From an uncultured Streptomyces sp. (GTDB lineage: Bacteria > Actinomycetota > Actinomycetes > Streptomycetales > Streptomycetaceae), in NCBI GenBank assembly GCA_946480485.1, contig CAMLJW010000067.1, forward strand, positions 1 to 16,076: DNA of 16,076 bases, written 5' to 3'. Shown in pieces: positions 1 through 5,922 of this stretch. The notes beneath the pieces are model-generated. The model ran no database searches. It was not told the DNA's origin and was given only the letters and a program-made list of their open reading frames with translations. Position 1 is the stretch's first letter. Every line of letters begins with the position of its first letter. Made by a program: the position numbers and the translations under genes.

Positions 1-392
1 TGGTCTCCCCCCACACCGACGACACGCTTGATGTAGTCGGCGTCCCCGAAATAGCCGGTGCCGTCGAACACGACGACGTCACCGCGCTTCGGCTCGGCAC
101 CGAAACGGTACGCCAACTTACTTACGAGAACGCGGTCCCCAATCCTCAATCCAGGCTGCATGGAACCACTGGGAATCTGGAACGGCCGCATCACAAAATG
201 ACTCAAAAGCAACAGAAACAGAAGACACAACAACACCGCCAGACTGATCCGCCCGCCCGGCAGCCAGTCGGCGGCCTGGGACACCAACGCAAAACGCGAC
301 CGTCCCTCCGCCCTTTCTGCGGCCGAGATCTCCTCGGCTTCGGAAGTACGGGAGGAGCGGTCGCGCTCCGTCGGCTGTGCTTTGGTGTCCAT
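1..392 (-). CDS. lepB: Type I signal peptidase, N-terminal part (cut by window edge)
   Basis: Membrane-bound serine/lysine protease that removes signal peptides from exported proteins on the outer face of the membrane. The visible 130 residues show a polar, Glu/Arg-rich N-terminus (1-48), one membrane segment (about 49-68), then the catalytic serine box IPSGSMQPG with Ser77. The general-base lysine is Lys122 in DADYIKRVVGVGGD. The C-terminal boxes lie outside the window. The start is the ATG at 392: an in-frame TAG lies 18 bases upstream and no start codon lies between, although the nearest purine-rich stretch (AGGAGGG) is about 20 bases upstream, which is unusually far. It follows rplS by 46 bp. 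Streptomyces carry several sip genes in tandem behind rplS, and by position this would be the first of them (sipW-like). Family assignment is secure; which paralogue is inferred. Confidence 0.92.
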   Translation of the reverse strand, partial: MDTKAQPTERDRSSRTSEAEEISAAERAEGRSRFALVSQAADWLPGGRISLAVLLCLLFLLLLSHFVMRPFQIPSGSMQPGLRIGDRVLVSKLAYRFGAEPKRGDVVVFDGTGYFGDADYIKRVVGVGGD

Positions 393-438
393 CGGGGCCA
401 GATGCTATCCGGCCCTCCTGTGCGGACCCGGCGCGAAC

Positions 439-789
439 TCAGCTCTCGCGCTTCTCCTTGATCTTCGCGGCCTTGCCACGCAGCTCGCGCAGGTAGTACA
501 GCTTCGCGCGGCGGACATCACCGCGGGTGACGAGCTCGATCTTCTCGACGATCGGCGTGTGCACCGGGAAGGTGCGCTCGACGCCGACGGAGAACGAGAC
601 CTTGCGGACCGAGAAGGTCTCGCGGACACCGGCGCCCTGGCGACGGATGACCACGCCCTTGAACTGCTGCACACGGGAGCGGTTGCCCTCGATGACGCGG
701 ACGTGGACATTGACGGTGTCACCCGGGCGGAAGGCCGGGACATCGCTGCGCAGCGACGCGGCGTCGACGGAGTCGAGCAGGTGAGACAT
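439..789 (-). CDS. rplS: 50S ribosomal protein L19
   Basis: Large-subunit protein L19, located at the 30S-50S interface. The 116-residue product has the usual length and the family core: [20 protein letters not shown] (about 20-39), the [20 protein letters not shown] block, and the C-terminal [18 protein letters not shown]. The ATG at 789 starts at the conserved MSHLLDSVD; an in-frame extension further upstream has no L19 homology. A purine-rich GAAGAAAG lies about 9 bases before the ATG. The gene follows trmD with a 136-bp spacer that contains competing inverted repeats (see separate entries) and precedes the signal peptidase gene. It closes the conserved rpsP-rimM-trmD-rplS cluster. Confidence 0.98.
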   Translation of the reverse strand: MSHLLDSVDAASLRSDVPAFRPGDTVNVHVRVIEGNRSRVQQFKGVVIRRQGAGVRETFSVRKVSFSVGVERTFPVHTPIVEKIELVTRGDVRRAKLYYLRELRGKAAKIKEKRES

Positions 790-811
790 GATCGTCTGCT
801 TTCTTCGCTGA

Positions 812-896
812 TGCCACAGGTCATCAACGGAAGTCGGTGTTCCTGGAGGGATGCTGTCCTCGTCGGGGCGGGCGTCGTATCCCCCTGTGGCAGGGG
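812..896 (-). promoter_or_regulatory. Possible RNA switch in the rplS leader
   Basis: Three sequence blocks in the trmD-rplS spacer can pair in two mutually exclusive ways. On the plus strand, CCCCTG (882-887) and CAGGGG (891-896) form a perfect 6-bp hairpin with a 3-base loop. The overlapping CCTGTGGCA (884-892) is also the perfect 9-bp complement of TGCCACAGG (812-820), which ends up 23 bases before the rplS start codon in the mRNA. The pairing potential is directly visible. That it regulates L19 synthesis, for example by autogenous control, is inference. Confidence 0.35.
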
Positions 897-925
897 CGCA
901 TGGCCGGACGAAGTGCAACAGCAGC

Positions 926-1759
926 CTATTCTTCCATGCCCTCTGGCCTGCGCCAAAATCGGCCGTGCGGCTCGCCCTCCGGGTCCGGCGCCCAGCCCAG
1001 GATGGAGAGCGTCTCGCGGTCCTTCCTGTCGAAGGCGGCGGGGGCACAGCGCTCGATCAGGTCCGGCCGGTTGGCCGTCGTACGGCGCAGGGCCTCGTCC
1101 CGACGCCAGCGGGCTATCTTCCCGTGGTGGCCGCTGAGCAGGACGTCCGGAATCTTCCGACCACGCCACCGGGGAGGCTTCGTGTAAACGGGTCCCTCCA
1201 GGAGGCCGGCCATGGCCCCCGGCGCGAAGGAGTCGTCCCTGTGTGACTCGGCGTTGCCGAGGACGCCGGGCAGCAGCCGTGCGACGGCCTCCGTGATCAC
1301 GAGTACGGCAGCCTCACCGCCGGCCAGCACGTAATCACCGATGGACACCTCGTGGACGGGCATCCGGGTCGCGTACTCATCGATGACGCGGCGGTCGATG
1401 CCTTCATAGCGGGCGGGCGTGAAGAGCAGCCAGGGCCGCTCGGAGAACTCGACGGCGAGTTCCTGGGTGAAGGGGCGCCCGCTGGGCGTCGGGACGACGA
1501 GAACAGGCTCATGAGAGCCGGTCTCGTAGCCGTCCGCGAGCACAAAGTCCAGGGCGTCACCCCAGGGCTCGGTCTTCATGACCATGCCGGGGCCGCCGCC
1601 GCAAGGGGTGTCGTCGACGGTGTTGTGCCGGTCGTACGCCCAATCCCGCAGATCATGCACGTGCACATTCAGCTGTCCACGCGCGCGCGCCTTGCCGACG
1701 AGGGAGACGTTCAGCGGCTCCAGGTACTCCGGGAAGATCGTGACGACGTCGAGCCGCAT
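926..1759 (-). CDS. trmD: tRNA (guanine-37-N1)-methyltransferase
   Basis: SAM-dependent SPOUT methyltransferase making m1G37 in tRNAs with G36, which prevents +1 frameshifting. The 277-residue product has all hallmarks: the start [13 protein letters not shown], the loop [13 protein letters not shown] (49-61), [11 protein letters not shown] (116-126), the trefoil-knot SAM site [14 protein letters not shown] (139-152), and ESHRDDSF (171-178), which holds the conserved catalytic-region Asp. The C-terminal domain contains [18 protein letters not shown], typical of the family. The ATG at 1759 overlaps the rimM stop by one base (TAATG), indicating translational coupling. Length and motifs match actinobacterial TrmD closely. 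Confidence 0.98.
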   Translation of the reverse strand: MRLDVVTIFPEYLEPLNVSLVGKARARGQLNVHVHDLRDWAYDRHNTVDDTPCGGGPGMVMKTEPWGDALDFVLADGYETGSHEPVLVVPTPSGRPFTQELAVEFSERPWLLFTPARYEGIDRRVIDEYATRMPVHEVSIGDYVLAGGEAAVLVITEAVARLLPGVLGNAESHRDDSFAPGAMAGLLEGPVYTKPPRWRGRKIPDVLLSGHHGKIARWRRDEALRRTTANRPDLIERCAPAAFDRKDRETLSILGWAPDPEGEPHGRFWRRPEGMEE

Positions 1760-2349
1760 TAGGCCTCTTTCCCTGAGGACTCCCCTGAGGACTCCTCCAA
1801 GGATTCACCCGCGGACTCCCTGGAGGACGCGATATCAGCGCCATCGTCGATCAGACCCGGGGGCGGGTCGACGACCGCCCGCTGTTCCTTCAGGTCGATC
1901 TCCACAACGATCTCCTCCACGAACGGGATCAGCACCTCGCTGCCGTCCGCCCGCTCCACCACGAAGAGGTCCTGTGAGGGCAGATGCGCGATCTCGGTGA
2001 TCCGTCCGACGTCGGTGCCGTCCTTCATGACGACGTCCAGGTCCATCAGCTGGTGGTCGTAGTACTCGTCCGGGGCCTCGGGCGTCTCGTCCGGGTCGAC
2101 CTCGGCGATCAGCAGGGTGTTGCGCAGCGCCTCGGCGGCGTTCCGGTCCCGTACGCCCTCGAAGCGCAGGAGGAGACGGCCGCTGTGCACTCGGCCCGTC
2201 TCGATGGTCAGCGGACCGGCCGAGGCTGGATCCGTGGCGAGGACGGCGCCGGGCGCGAGCCGCAGCTCCGGCTCGTCGGTACGCACCTCGACGGTGACCT
2301 CGCCCTTGATGCCATGGGCACGGCCGACGCGAGCGACTACCAGCTGCAC
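1759..2349 (-). CDS. rimM: Ribosome maturation factor RimM
   Basis: Assembly factor that binds S19 and helps mature the 30S head. The 196-residue protein has the N-terminal RimM domain ([18 protein letters not shown], to about residue 85) and a C-terminal PRC-barrel (about 95-165, [12 protein letters not shown] to the [10 protein letters not shown] region ending in DPPPGLID). After this comes a Ser/Glu-rich tail (about 172-196) encoded partly by a perfect 12-bp tandem duplication; the tail is not part of the family fold. The start is the GTG at 2349, preceded by AGGAG with 10 bases of spacing. The stop overlaps trmD by one base, and a structured 109-bp gap separates it from khpA upstream. Confidence 0.97.
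   Translation of the reverse strand: MQLVVARVGRAHGIKGEVTVEVRTDEPELRLAPGAVLATDPASAGPLTIETGRVHSGRLLLRFEGVRDRNAAEALRNTLLIAEVDPDETPEAPDEYYDHQLMDLDVVMKDGTDVGRITEIAHLPSQDLFVVERADGSEVLIPFVEEIVVEIDLKEQRAVVDPPPGLIDDGADIASSRESAGESLEESSGESSGKEA
1771..1794 (-). repeat. 12-bp tandem repeat in the rimM 3' end
   Basis: CCCTGAGGACTC occurs twice back to back (1771-1782 and 1783-1794, plus strand), in frame, giving the repeated Glu-Ser-Ser-Gly units of the acidic RimM tail. The copies are identical, so this is a recent or easily changed duplication. Confidence 0.9.
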
Positions 2350-2365
2350 TGTGCTCGATCTCCTG

Positions 2366-2412
2366 TCGTACGGCTACGGGCCGGGAACGGCTCGTACGAC
2401 TACGGGCCGGGG
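2366..2412. repeat. Imperfect 21-bp direct repeat upstream of rimM
   Basis: The 21-bp block at 2366-2386 (TCGTACGGCTACGGGCCGGG plus A) recurs at 2392-2412 with two differences, a period of 26 bp. It lies just upstream of the rimM ribosome binding site, and its second copy overlaps the left arm of the stem-loop at 2403-2439. Confidence 0.85.
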
Positions 2413-2439
2413 ACAGCCCAGGGGGCCCTCCCCGGCCCG
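2403..2439 (-). other. Strong stem-loop between khpA and rimM
   Basis: CGGGCCGGGGA (2403-2413) and TCCCCGGCCCG (2429-2439) are perfect complements: an 11-bp, nearly all-G/C stem with a 15-base loop. It begins 20 bases after the khpA stop. No U-tract follows on the transcribed strand, so it may be an attenuator, a processing site or an mRNA-stabilising hairpin that uncouples rpsP-khpA from rimM-trmD. The structure is seen; the function is inferred. Confidence 0.7.
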
Positions 2440-2458
2440 AGCCGGTGGTGCGTTGTGG

Positions 2459-2698
2459 TCAGCGAACCTGGTCCACGTCGACGAGGTCGACGCGGACGCC
2501 ACGTCCGCCGATGGCTCCCACGACGGTGCGCAGGGCGCGCGCGGTGCGGCCGTTGCGACCGATCACCTTGCCGAGGTCGTCGGGGTGGACCCGGACCTCG
2601 AGGACGCGCCCACGGCGCAGATCGCGCGAGGTGATCTGCACATCGTCAGGGTTGTTCACGATGCCCTTCACGAGGTGCTCGAGAGTTTCCTCGAGCAT
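2459..2698 (-). CDS. khpA: KH-domain RNA-binding protein KhpA
   Basis: Small single-KH-domain RNA-binding protein of 79 residues, the size and context of the KhpA family (formerly annotated as a KH protein next to rpsP). The KH signature is VHPDDLGKVIGRNGRTARALR, with the GxxG loop GRNG at residues 47-50. In other bacteria KhpA pairs with KhpB/Jag and acts in RNA binding linked to cell growth; the role in Streptomyces is not shown by the sequence. The ATG at 2698 lies two bases after the rpsP stop, so the two are surely co-translated and the ribosome binding site lies within the end of rpsP. Confidence 0.94.
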   Translation of the reverse strand: MLEETLEHLVKGIVNNPDDVQITSRDLRRGRVLEVRVHPDDLGKVIGRNGRTARALRTVVGAIGGRGVRVDLVDVDQVR

Positions 2699-2700
2699 GC

Positions 2701-3129
2701 TCAGGACCCGGTCGACTCAGACGAAGAGGACTCGGCGGCGGCCTCGTCCTTCTTCTCAGCCTTCTTCTTCTGGGTGATGGCCTGACCCTTGCCCTCGTCG
2801 TCGCCACCCAGGGCGTCGAACGACGGACGCGCGGCCTTCTCGGCCGGCTGCAGCAGCGGAGCCGGGGCGGGCTCGCCCTTGAACTTCTGCCAGTCGCCGG
2901 TCTTCTTGAGAATGGCGAGCACGGGCTCGGTCGGCTGCGCGCCGACCCCCAGCCAGTACGCGACACGCTCGGCGTCGACCTCGATGCGCGAGGGGTTCTG
3001 CACCGGGTGGTACAGGCCGATCTCCTCGATGGCCCGGCCGTCACGGCGGGTACGGGAGTCGGCGACGACGATGCGGTAGTGAGGCGAACGGATCTTGCCC
3101 AGACGCTTCAGCTTGATCTTGACTGCCAC
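2701..3129 (-). CDS. rpsP: 30S ribosomal protein S16
   Basis: Small-subunit assembly protein S16, 142 residues. The family core is residues 1-85: [39 protein letters not shown] and the [14 protein letters not shown] block. The rest is a low-complexity extension rich in Lys, Glu, Ala and Ser, of the kind common in actinobacterial S16 and longer than the roughly 80-90 residues of other bacteria. Start is the GTG at 3129 with GGAG 11 bases upstream; it translates directly into the conserved MAVKIKLKR. It is the first gene of the ribosome maturation cluster and is followed after 2 bp by khpA. Confidence 0.98.
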   Translation of the reverse strand: MAVKIKLKRLGKIRSPHYRIVVADSRTRRDGRAIEEIGLYHPVQNPSRIEVDAERVAYWLGVGAQPTEPVLAILKKTGDWQKFKGEPAPAPLLQPAEKAARPSFDALGGDDEGKGQAITQKKKAEKKDEAAAESSSSESTGS

Positions 3130-3439
3130 GGGAGTGGGTTCTCCTGGATTTGACGTGGTTGGGCACGGCGAGAGAGCCGCGTGGGGTTGCGGTACCCGAG
3201 TGCCCGATGGACGCGTCAGCCGGAGGAGAGAGGGGTCCTATGCGGCTGTCGAGTACAGCCAGCCATTCTGCCATACCCCGCCGGGCGGCTGGACCACGGT
3301 GGCACCTTCACCTGGGCACGACGGCATCCGTCGCCGGCGCCGGGCACCTCGGTCGGCCGCGCGGCCCGGCGCCGACGGATGCGCTGGGCTCACCCTGTGT
3401 CACCCAAGCGGCACGACTGCCCGCCAGACCGCGAACGGC
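3130..3439 (-). other. 310-bp rpsP upstream region
   Basis: No gene is supported here. It holds, in transcription order, the large stem-loop at 3324-3382, a possible promoter element CAGAAT (plus 3265-3270) preceded by TGG as in extended -10 sites but with no convincing -35, then a 6-bp hairpin with a 5-base loop (3244-3260, GGCTGT and ACAGCC). If transcription starts just after the CAGAAT, the rpsP mRNA would carry a leader of about 130 bases opening with that hairpin. The promoter call is weak. Confidence 0.4.
3324..3382 (-). terminator. Large stem-loop, probable terminator of the 3440-4036 gene
   Basis: GCATCCGTCG (3324-3333) plus GCGCCGGGC (3337-3345) pairs with GCCCGGCGC (3364-3372) plus CGACGGATGC (3373-3382): 19 perfect base pairs interrupted only by a 3-base bulge (3334-3336), with an 18-base loop. 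It starts 57 bases after the stop of the upstream gene and separates it from rpsP. There is no U-tract, which is usual for Streptomyces terminators. It is symmetrical and could act on either strand. Confidence 0.65.
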
Positions 3440-4036
3440 TCAGCCGGCCGCCGCGCCGACCGCCTCCGGGATCCGGAACGGCTTCCCGCAGCCACCGCAG
3501 ACGATGGGGGCCTGGGCCAGGACCGACGGGACGACGCGGACGTTGCGCCCGCAGTCGCAGACCGCCTTGACGCGGACCCCGCCTCCGGAGGAGCCGTGCC
3601 GGGCGGCTGGGCCCCGGAAGCTGCGGGCCGTGTCCGCGGCGGTCGCTGCGGAGTGCGCCTTGAGGGCGCGCTGCAGCCGCTCGATCGTCGGGCGGTAGCG
3701 CCGCTTCGCCTCGGGGTTGAGCGTGACCAGCGAGAAGCCGCTGCTGGGGTGCGGCTCCTCGGGGTGGTCCAGTCCCAGCTCCTCGGCGATCGCGAGGAAT
3801 CTGCGGTTGTGGTACCGGCCGGCGCGCGAGGTGTCGCGGACGGCTCGGGCGGCGGCGATGCCATGGACTGCCTCGTGGAGCAGTCGCTCGAAGGAGAGCT
3901 CGTGTCCGCAGGCGGACGACGACTCCCCGATCAGGGACTCGGGCGCGGCAAGGTCCGGCAGTTCGGGGTGGTGCCGCTGAATGTCGGCCCACGCCCCTGC
4001 CAGCTCTGCGGCGAGAACAGGTGGTGTCGTGCTCAC
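3440..4036 (-). CDS. Probable SprT-like zinc metalloprotease with zinc ribbon
   Basis: I recognise no named gene. The 198-residue protein has a zinc-protease signature HEAVH (54-58) in SFERLLHEAVHGIAAARAV, followed by the block DTSRAGRYHNRRFLAIAEELGL (68-89), whose His76 could be the third metal ligand. The C-terminus carries a zinc ribbon: Cys160, Cys162, Cys180 and Cys183 (VCDCGRNV and CGGCGKPF). HExxH plus a C-terminal zinc ribbon is the SprT-like layout; some SprT-like proteases cut DNA-protein crosslinks, but no substrate is shown here. There is no signal peptide or membrane segment, so it is likely cytoplasmic. Start is the GTG at 4036, the first possible start after an in-frame stop; the ribosome binding site is weak. 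It sits alone between ffh and rpsP, with a palindrome upstream and a large stem-loop behind it. Confidence 0.78.
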   Translation of the reverse strand: MSTTPPVLAAELAGAWADIQRHHPELPDLAAPESLIGESSSACGHELSFERLLHEAVHGIAAARAVRDTSRAGRYHNRRFLAIAEELGLDHPEEPHPSSGFSLVTLNPEAKRRYRPTIERLQRALKAHSAATAADTARSFRGPAARHGSSGGGVRVKAVCDCGRNVRVVPSVLAQAPIVCGGCGKPFRIPEAVGAAAG

Positions 4037-4082
4037 GTCGTGACAACGAGCCGGAGTGCCTCTGTGTTCCTATTGCGGGGCA

Positions 4083-4099
4083 TCGCAAATAATTTGCAC
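4083..4099 (-). promoter_or_regulatory. AT-rich palindrome, possible Fur-family (Nur-like) operator
   Basis: GCAAAT (4085-4090), A, ATTTGC (4092-4097) is a perfect 13-bp interrupted palindrome in otherwise very GC-rich DNA, ending 47 bases before the GTG of the metalloprotease gene. Read as TCGCAA-N5-TTGCAC it matches 10 of 12 fixed positions of the Streptomyces Nur box as I remember it (TTGCAA-N5-TTGCAA). The palindrome is certain; the regulator is a guess. Confidence 0.35.
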
Positions 4100-4170
4100 G
4101 TTCCCGTCAGTTCGCCCGGGTCGGCCCAGGAAATGCGCGCCCAGCCGCCGGCAGACGCCCTGCCCGGCCC

Positions 4171-4224
4171 GGCAGACCCGGCAGACCCGGATACGTCGGA
4201 AAGACGTACGGCAAAGACGTACGG
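4171..4224. repeat. Short tandem repeats behind ffh
   Basis: Two small repeat pairs lie in the ffh to metalloprotease gap: GGCAGACCC twice in direct succession (4171-4188, with a related GGCAGACGCC at 4150), and AAAGACGTACGG twice with a 13-bp period (4200-4211 and 4213-4224). Both pairs are perfect. Confidence 0.8.
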
Positions 4225-4233
4225 GAAACCCGT
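4221..4233 (-). terminator. Small hairpin behind ffh, weak terminator candidate
   Basis: ACGGG (4221-4225) and CCCGT (4229-4233) form a 5-bp stem with a 3-base loop starting 16 bases after the ffh stop. Partial T-runs follow on the transcribed strand (CGTCTTTG, CGTCTTTC). The stem is short, so this is a tentative call. Confidence 0.25.
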
Positions 4234-4249
4234 CAGCCTGCAGAAGCCG

Positions 4250-5803
4250 TCAGCCCATGAACTTCTTGAATTCGTCGGGTAGTTCGAAGTCCTGCGCTTG
4301 CCGGCCGCCCGGCAGGCCGAAGGCGCCGTCGGCCTGGCTCGCGGCCTCGCGGCGGGCGGCGGCCTCCTGCTCCTGCTGCCTGCGCTTCATCGGGTTGCCG
4401 GAGCGCTGCTTGCCCTTGGCCTTCTTGGGCTGCTTCTTCTGCCGGCCGGGGCCGCCGCCCATGCCCGGCACCCCGGGCATACCCGGCATACCGCCGCCCT
4501 GAGCCATGCGGGACATCATCTTGCGGGCCTCGAAGAACCGCTCGACGAGGTTCTTGACGGCGCTGACGTCGACGCCTGAACCGCGAGCGATACGCGCGCG
4601 CCGCGAGCCATTGATGATCACCGGGTCCTGGCGCTCGCCCGGGGTCATCGACTTGATGATCGCGGCCGTGCGGTCGACGTCGCGCTCGTCGAGGTTGTTG
4701 ATCTGGTCCTTGATCTGACCCATGCCGGGGAGCATGCCGAGCAGCTTGGAGATGGAGCCCATCTTCCTGACCTGCTCCATCTGGGCCAGGAAGTCGTCGA
4801 GCGTGAAGTCCTGGCCCTTCTTGGAGGCCAGCTTGGAGGCCATCTTCTCGGCCTCTTGCTGCGAGAAGGTCTGCTCGGCCTTCTCGATCAGCGTGAGCAT
4901 GTCGCCCATGCCGAGGATGCGGGACGCCATGCGGTCCGGGTGGAACGCGTCGAAGTCGTCCAGCTTCTCGCCGTTCGAGGCGAACATGATCTGACGGCCG
5001 GTGACGTGCGCGATCGACAGCGCCGCACCACCGCGGGCGTCACCGTCGAGCTTCGACAGGACCACGCCGTCGAAGCCGACGCCGTCACGGAAGGCCTCCG
5101 CGGTGTTGACCGCGTCCTGTCCGATCATCGCGTCGACGACGAAGAGGACCTCGTCCGGCGAGACCGCGTCACGGATGTCCGCGGCCTGCTGCATCATCTC
5201 GGTGTCGATGCCGAGGCGGCCGGCGGTGTCGACGATGACGACGTCGTGCAGCTTCTGTCGCGCGTACTCGATGGAGTCCTTGGCGACCTGGACCGGGTCG
5301 CCGACGCCGTTGCCCGGCTGGGGCGCGTAGACGCCGACGCCCGCGCGCTCGGCGACGACGCTCAGCTGGTTCACCGCGTTCGGGCGCTGGAGGTCACAGG
5401 CGACGAGCACCGGGGTGTGGCCCTGGCCCTGGAGCCACTTGCCCAGCTTTCCGGCGAGGGTCGTCTTACCGGCACCCTGCAGACCCGCGAGCATGATCAC
5501 CGTCGGCGGCTGCTTGGCGAAGCGCAGGCGCCGGGTCTCACCGCCGAGGATGCCTACAAGCTCCTCGTTTACGATCTTGATGACCTGCTGGGCGGGGTTC
5601 AGCGCCTGCGAGACCTCTGCGCCGAGGGCCCGCTCCTTCACCTTCTTGATGAAGGCCCGCACCACCGGCAGCGCGACATCCGCCTCCAGCAGTGCGATAC
5701 GGATTTCGCGGGCCGTGGCGTCGATGTCCGCCTCGCTGAGGCGCCCCTTACCGCGGAGGTTCTTGAAAGTCGCTGCGAGGCGATCGGAAAGAGTGTCGAA
5801 CAC
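4250..5803 (-). CDS. ffh: Signal recognition particle protein Ffh
   Basis: SRP54-family GTPase that binds 4.5S RNA and the signal sequence of nascent membrane or secreted proteins, then docks with FtsY. The 517-residue protein shows an N domain (about 1-95, starting FDTLSDRLAATFKNLRGKG), a G domain with P-loop GLQGAGKT (107-114), DTAGR (192-196) and SKLD (250-253), and a methionine-rich M domain (about 310-435; KMGSISKLLGMLPGMGQ, SRRARIARGSG). A Gly/Met/Lys-rich tail ends in DEFKKFMG. The GTG at 5803 is chosen because it gives the conserved N-terminus; the frame stays open 41 codons further but that part is not SRP-like. GAGGA lies 12 bases upstream. It follows glnD after 119 bp and probably has its own promoter. 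Confidence 0.98.
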   Translation of the reverse strand: MFDTLSDRLAATFKNLRGKGRLSEADIDATAREIRIALLEADVALPVVRAFIKKVKERALGAEVSQALNPAQQVIKIVNEELVGILGGETRRLRFAKQPPTVIMLAGLQGAGKTTLAGKLGKWLQGQGHTPVLVACDLQRPNAVNQLSVVAERAGVGVYAPQPGNGVGDPVQVAKDSIEYARQKLHDVVIVDTAGRLGIDTEMMQQAADIRDAVSPDEVLFVVDAMIGQDAVNTAEAFRDGVGFDGVVLSKLDGDARGGAALSIAHVTGRQIMFASNGEKLDDFDAFHPDRMASRILGMGDMLTLIEKAEQTFSQQEAEKMASKLASKKGQDFTLDDFLAQMEQVRKMGSISKLLGMLPGMGQIKDQINNLDERDVDRTAAIIKSMTPGERQDPVIINGSRRARIARGSGVDVSAVKNLVERFFEARKMMSRMAQGGGMPGMPGVPGMGGGPGRQKKQPKKAKGKQRSGNPMKRRQQEQEAAARREAASQADGAFGLPGGRQAQDFELPDEFKKFMG

Positions 5804-5852
5804 GGCGGTCGCGAATCCTCTAGTAGGGAGCGGGCGGACAGGATCGCCCTCC

Positions 5853-5880
5853 AGGGTATCTGCCCGAGCGGGTTCTTTAA
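5853..5880 (-). promoter_or_regulatory. Putative ffh promoter
   Basis: In the 119-bp glnD-ffh gap the minus strand reads TTAAAG (plus 5875-5880), 16 bases, TACCCT (plus 5853-5858). This fits a weak housekeeping promoter (TTGACN and TANNNT) about 50 bases before the GTG. The -35 matches only four of six positions, so the call rests mostly on position. Confidence 0.3.
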
Positions 5881-5922
5881 GAGCTCGGTGCGCCTCCGGG
5901 GCACAGAAGCCGGAGACCGGGC

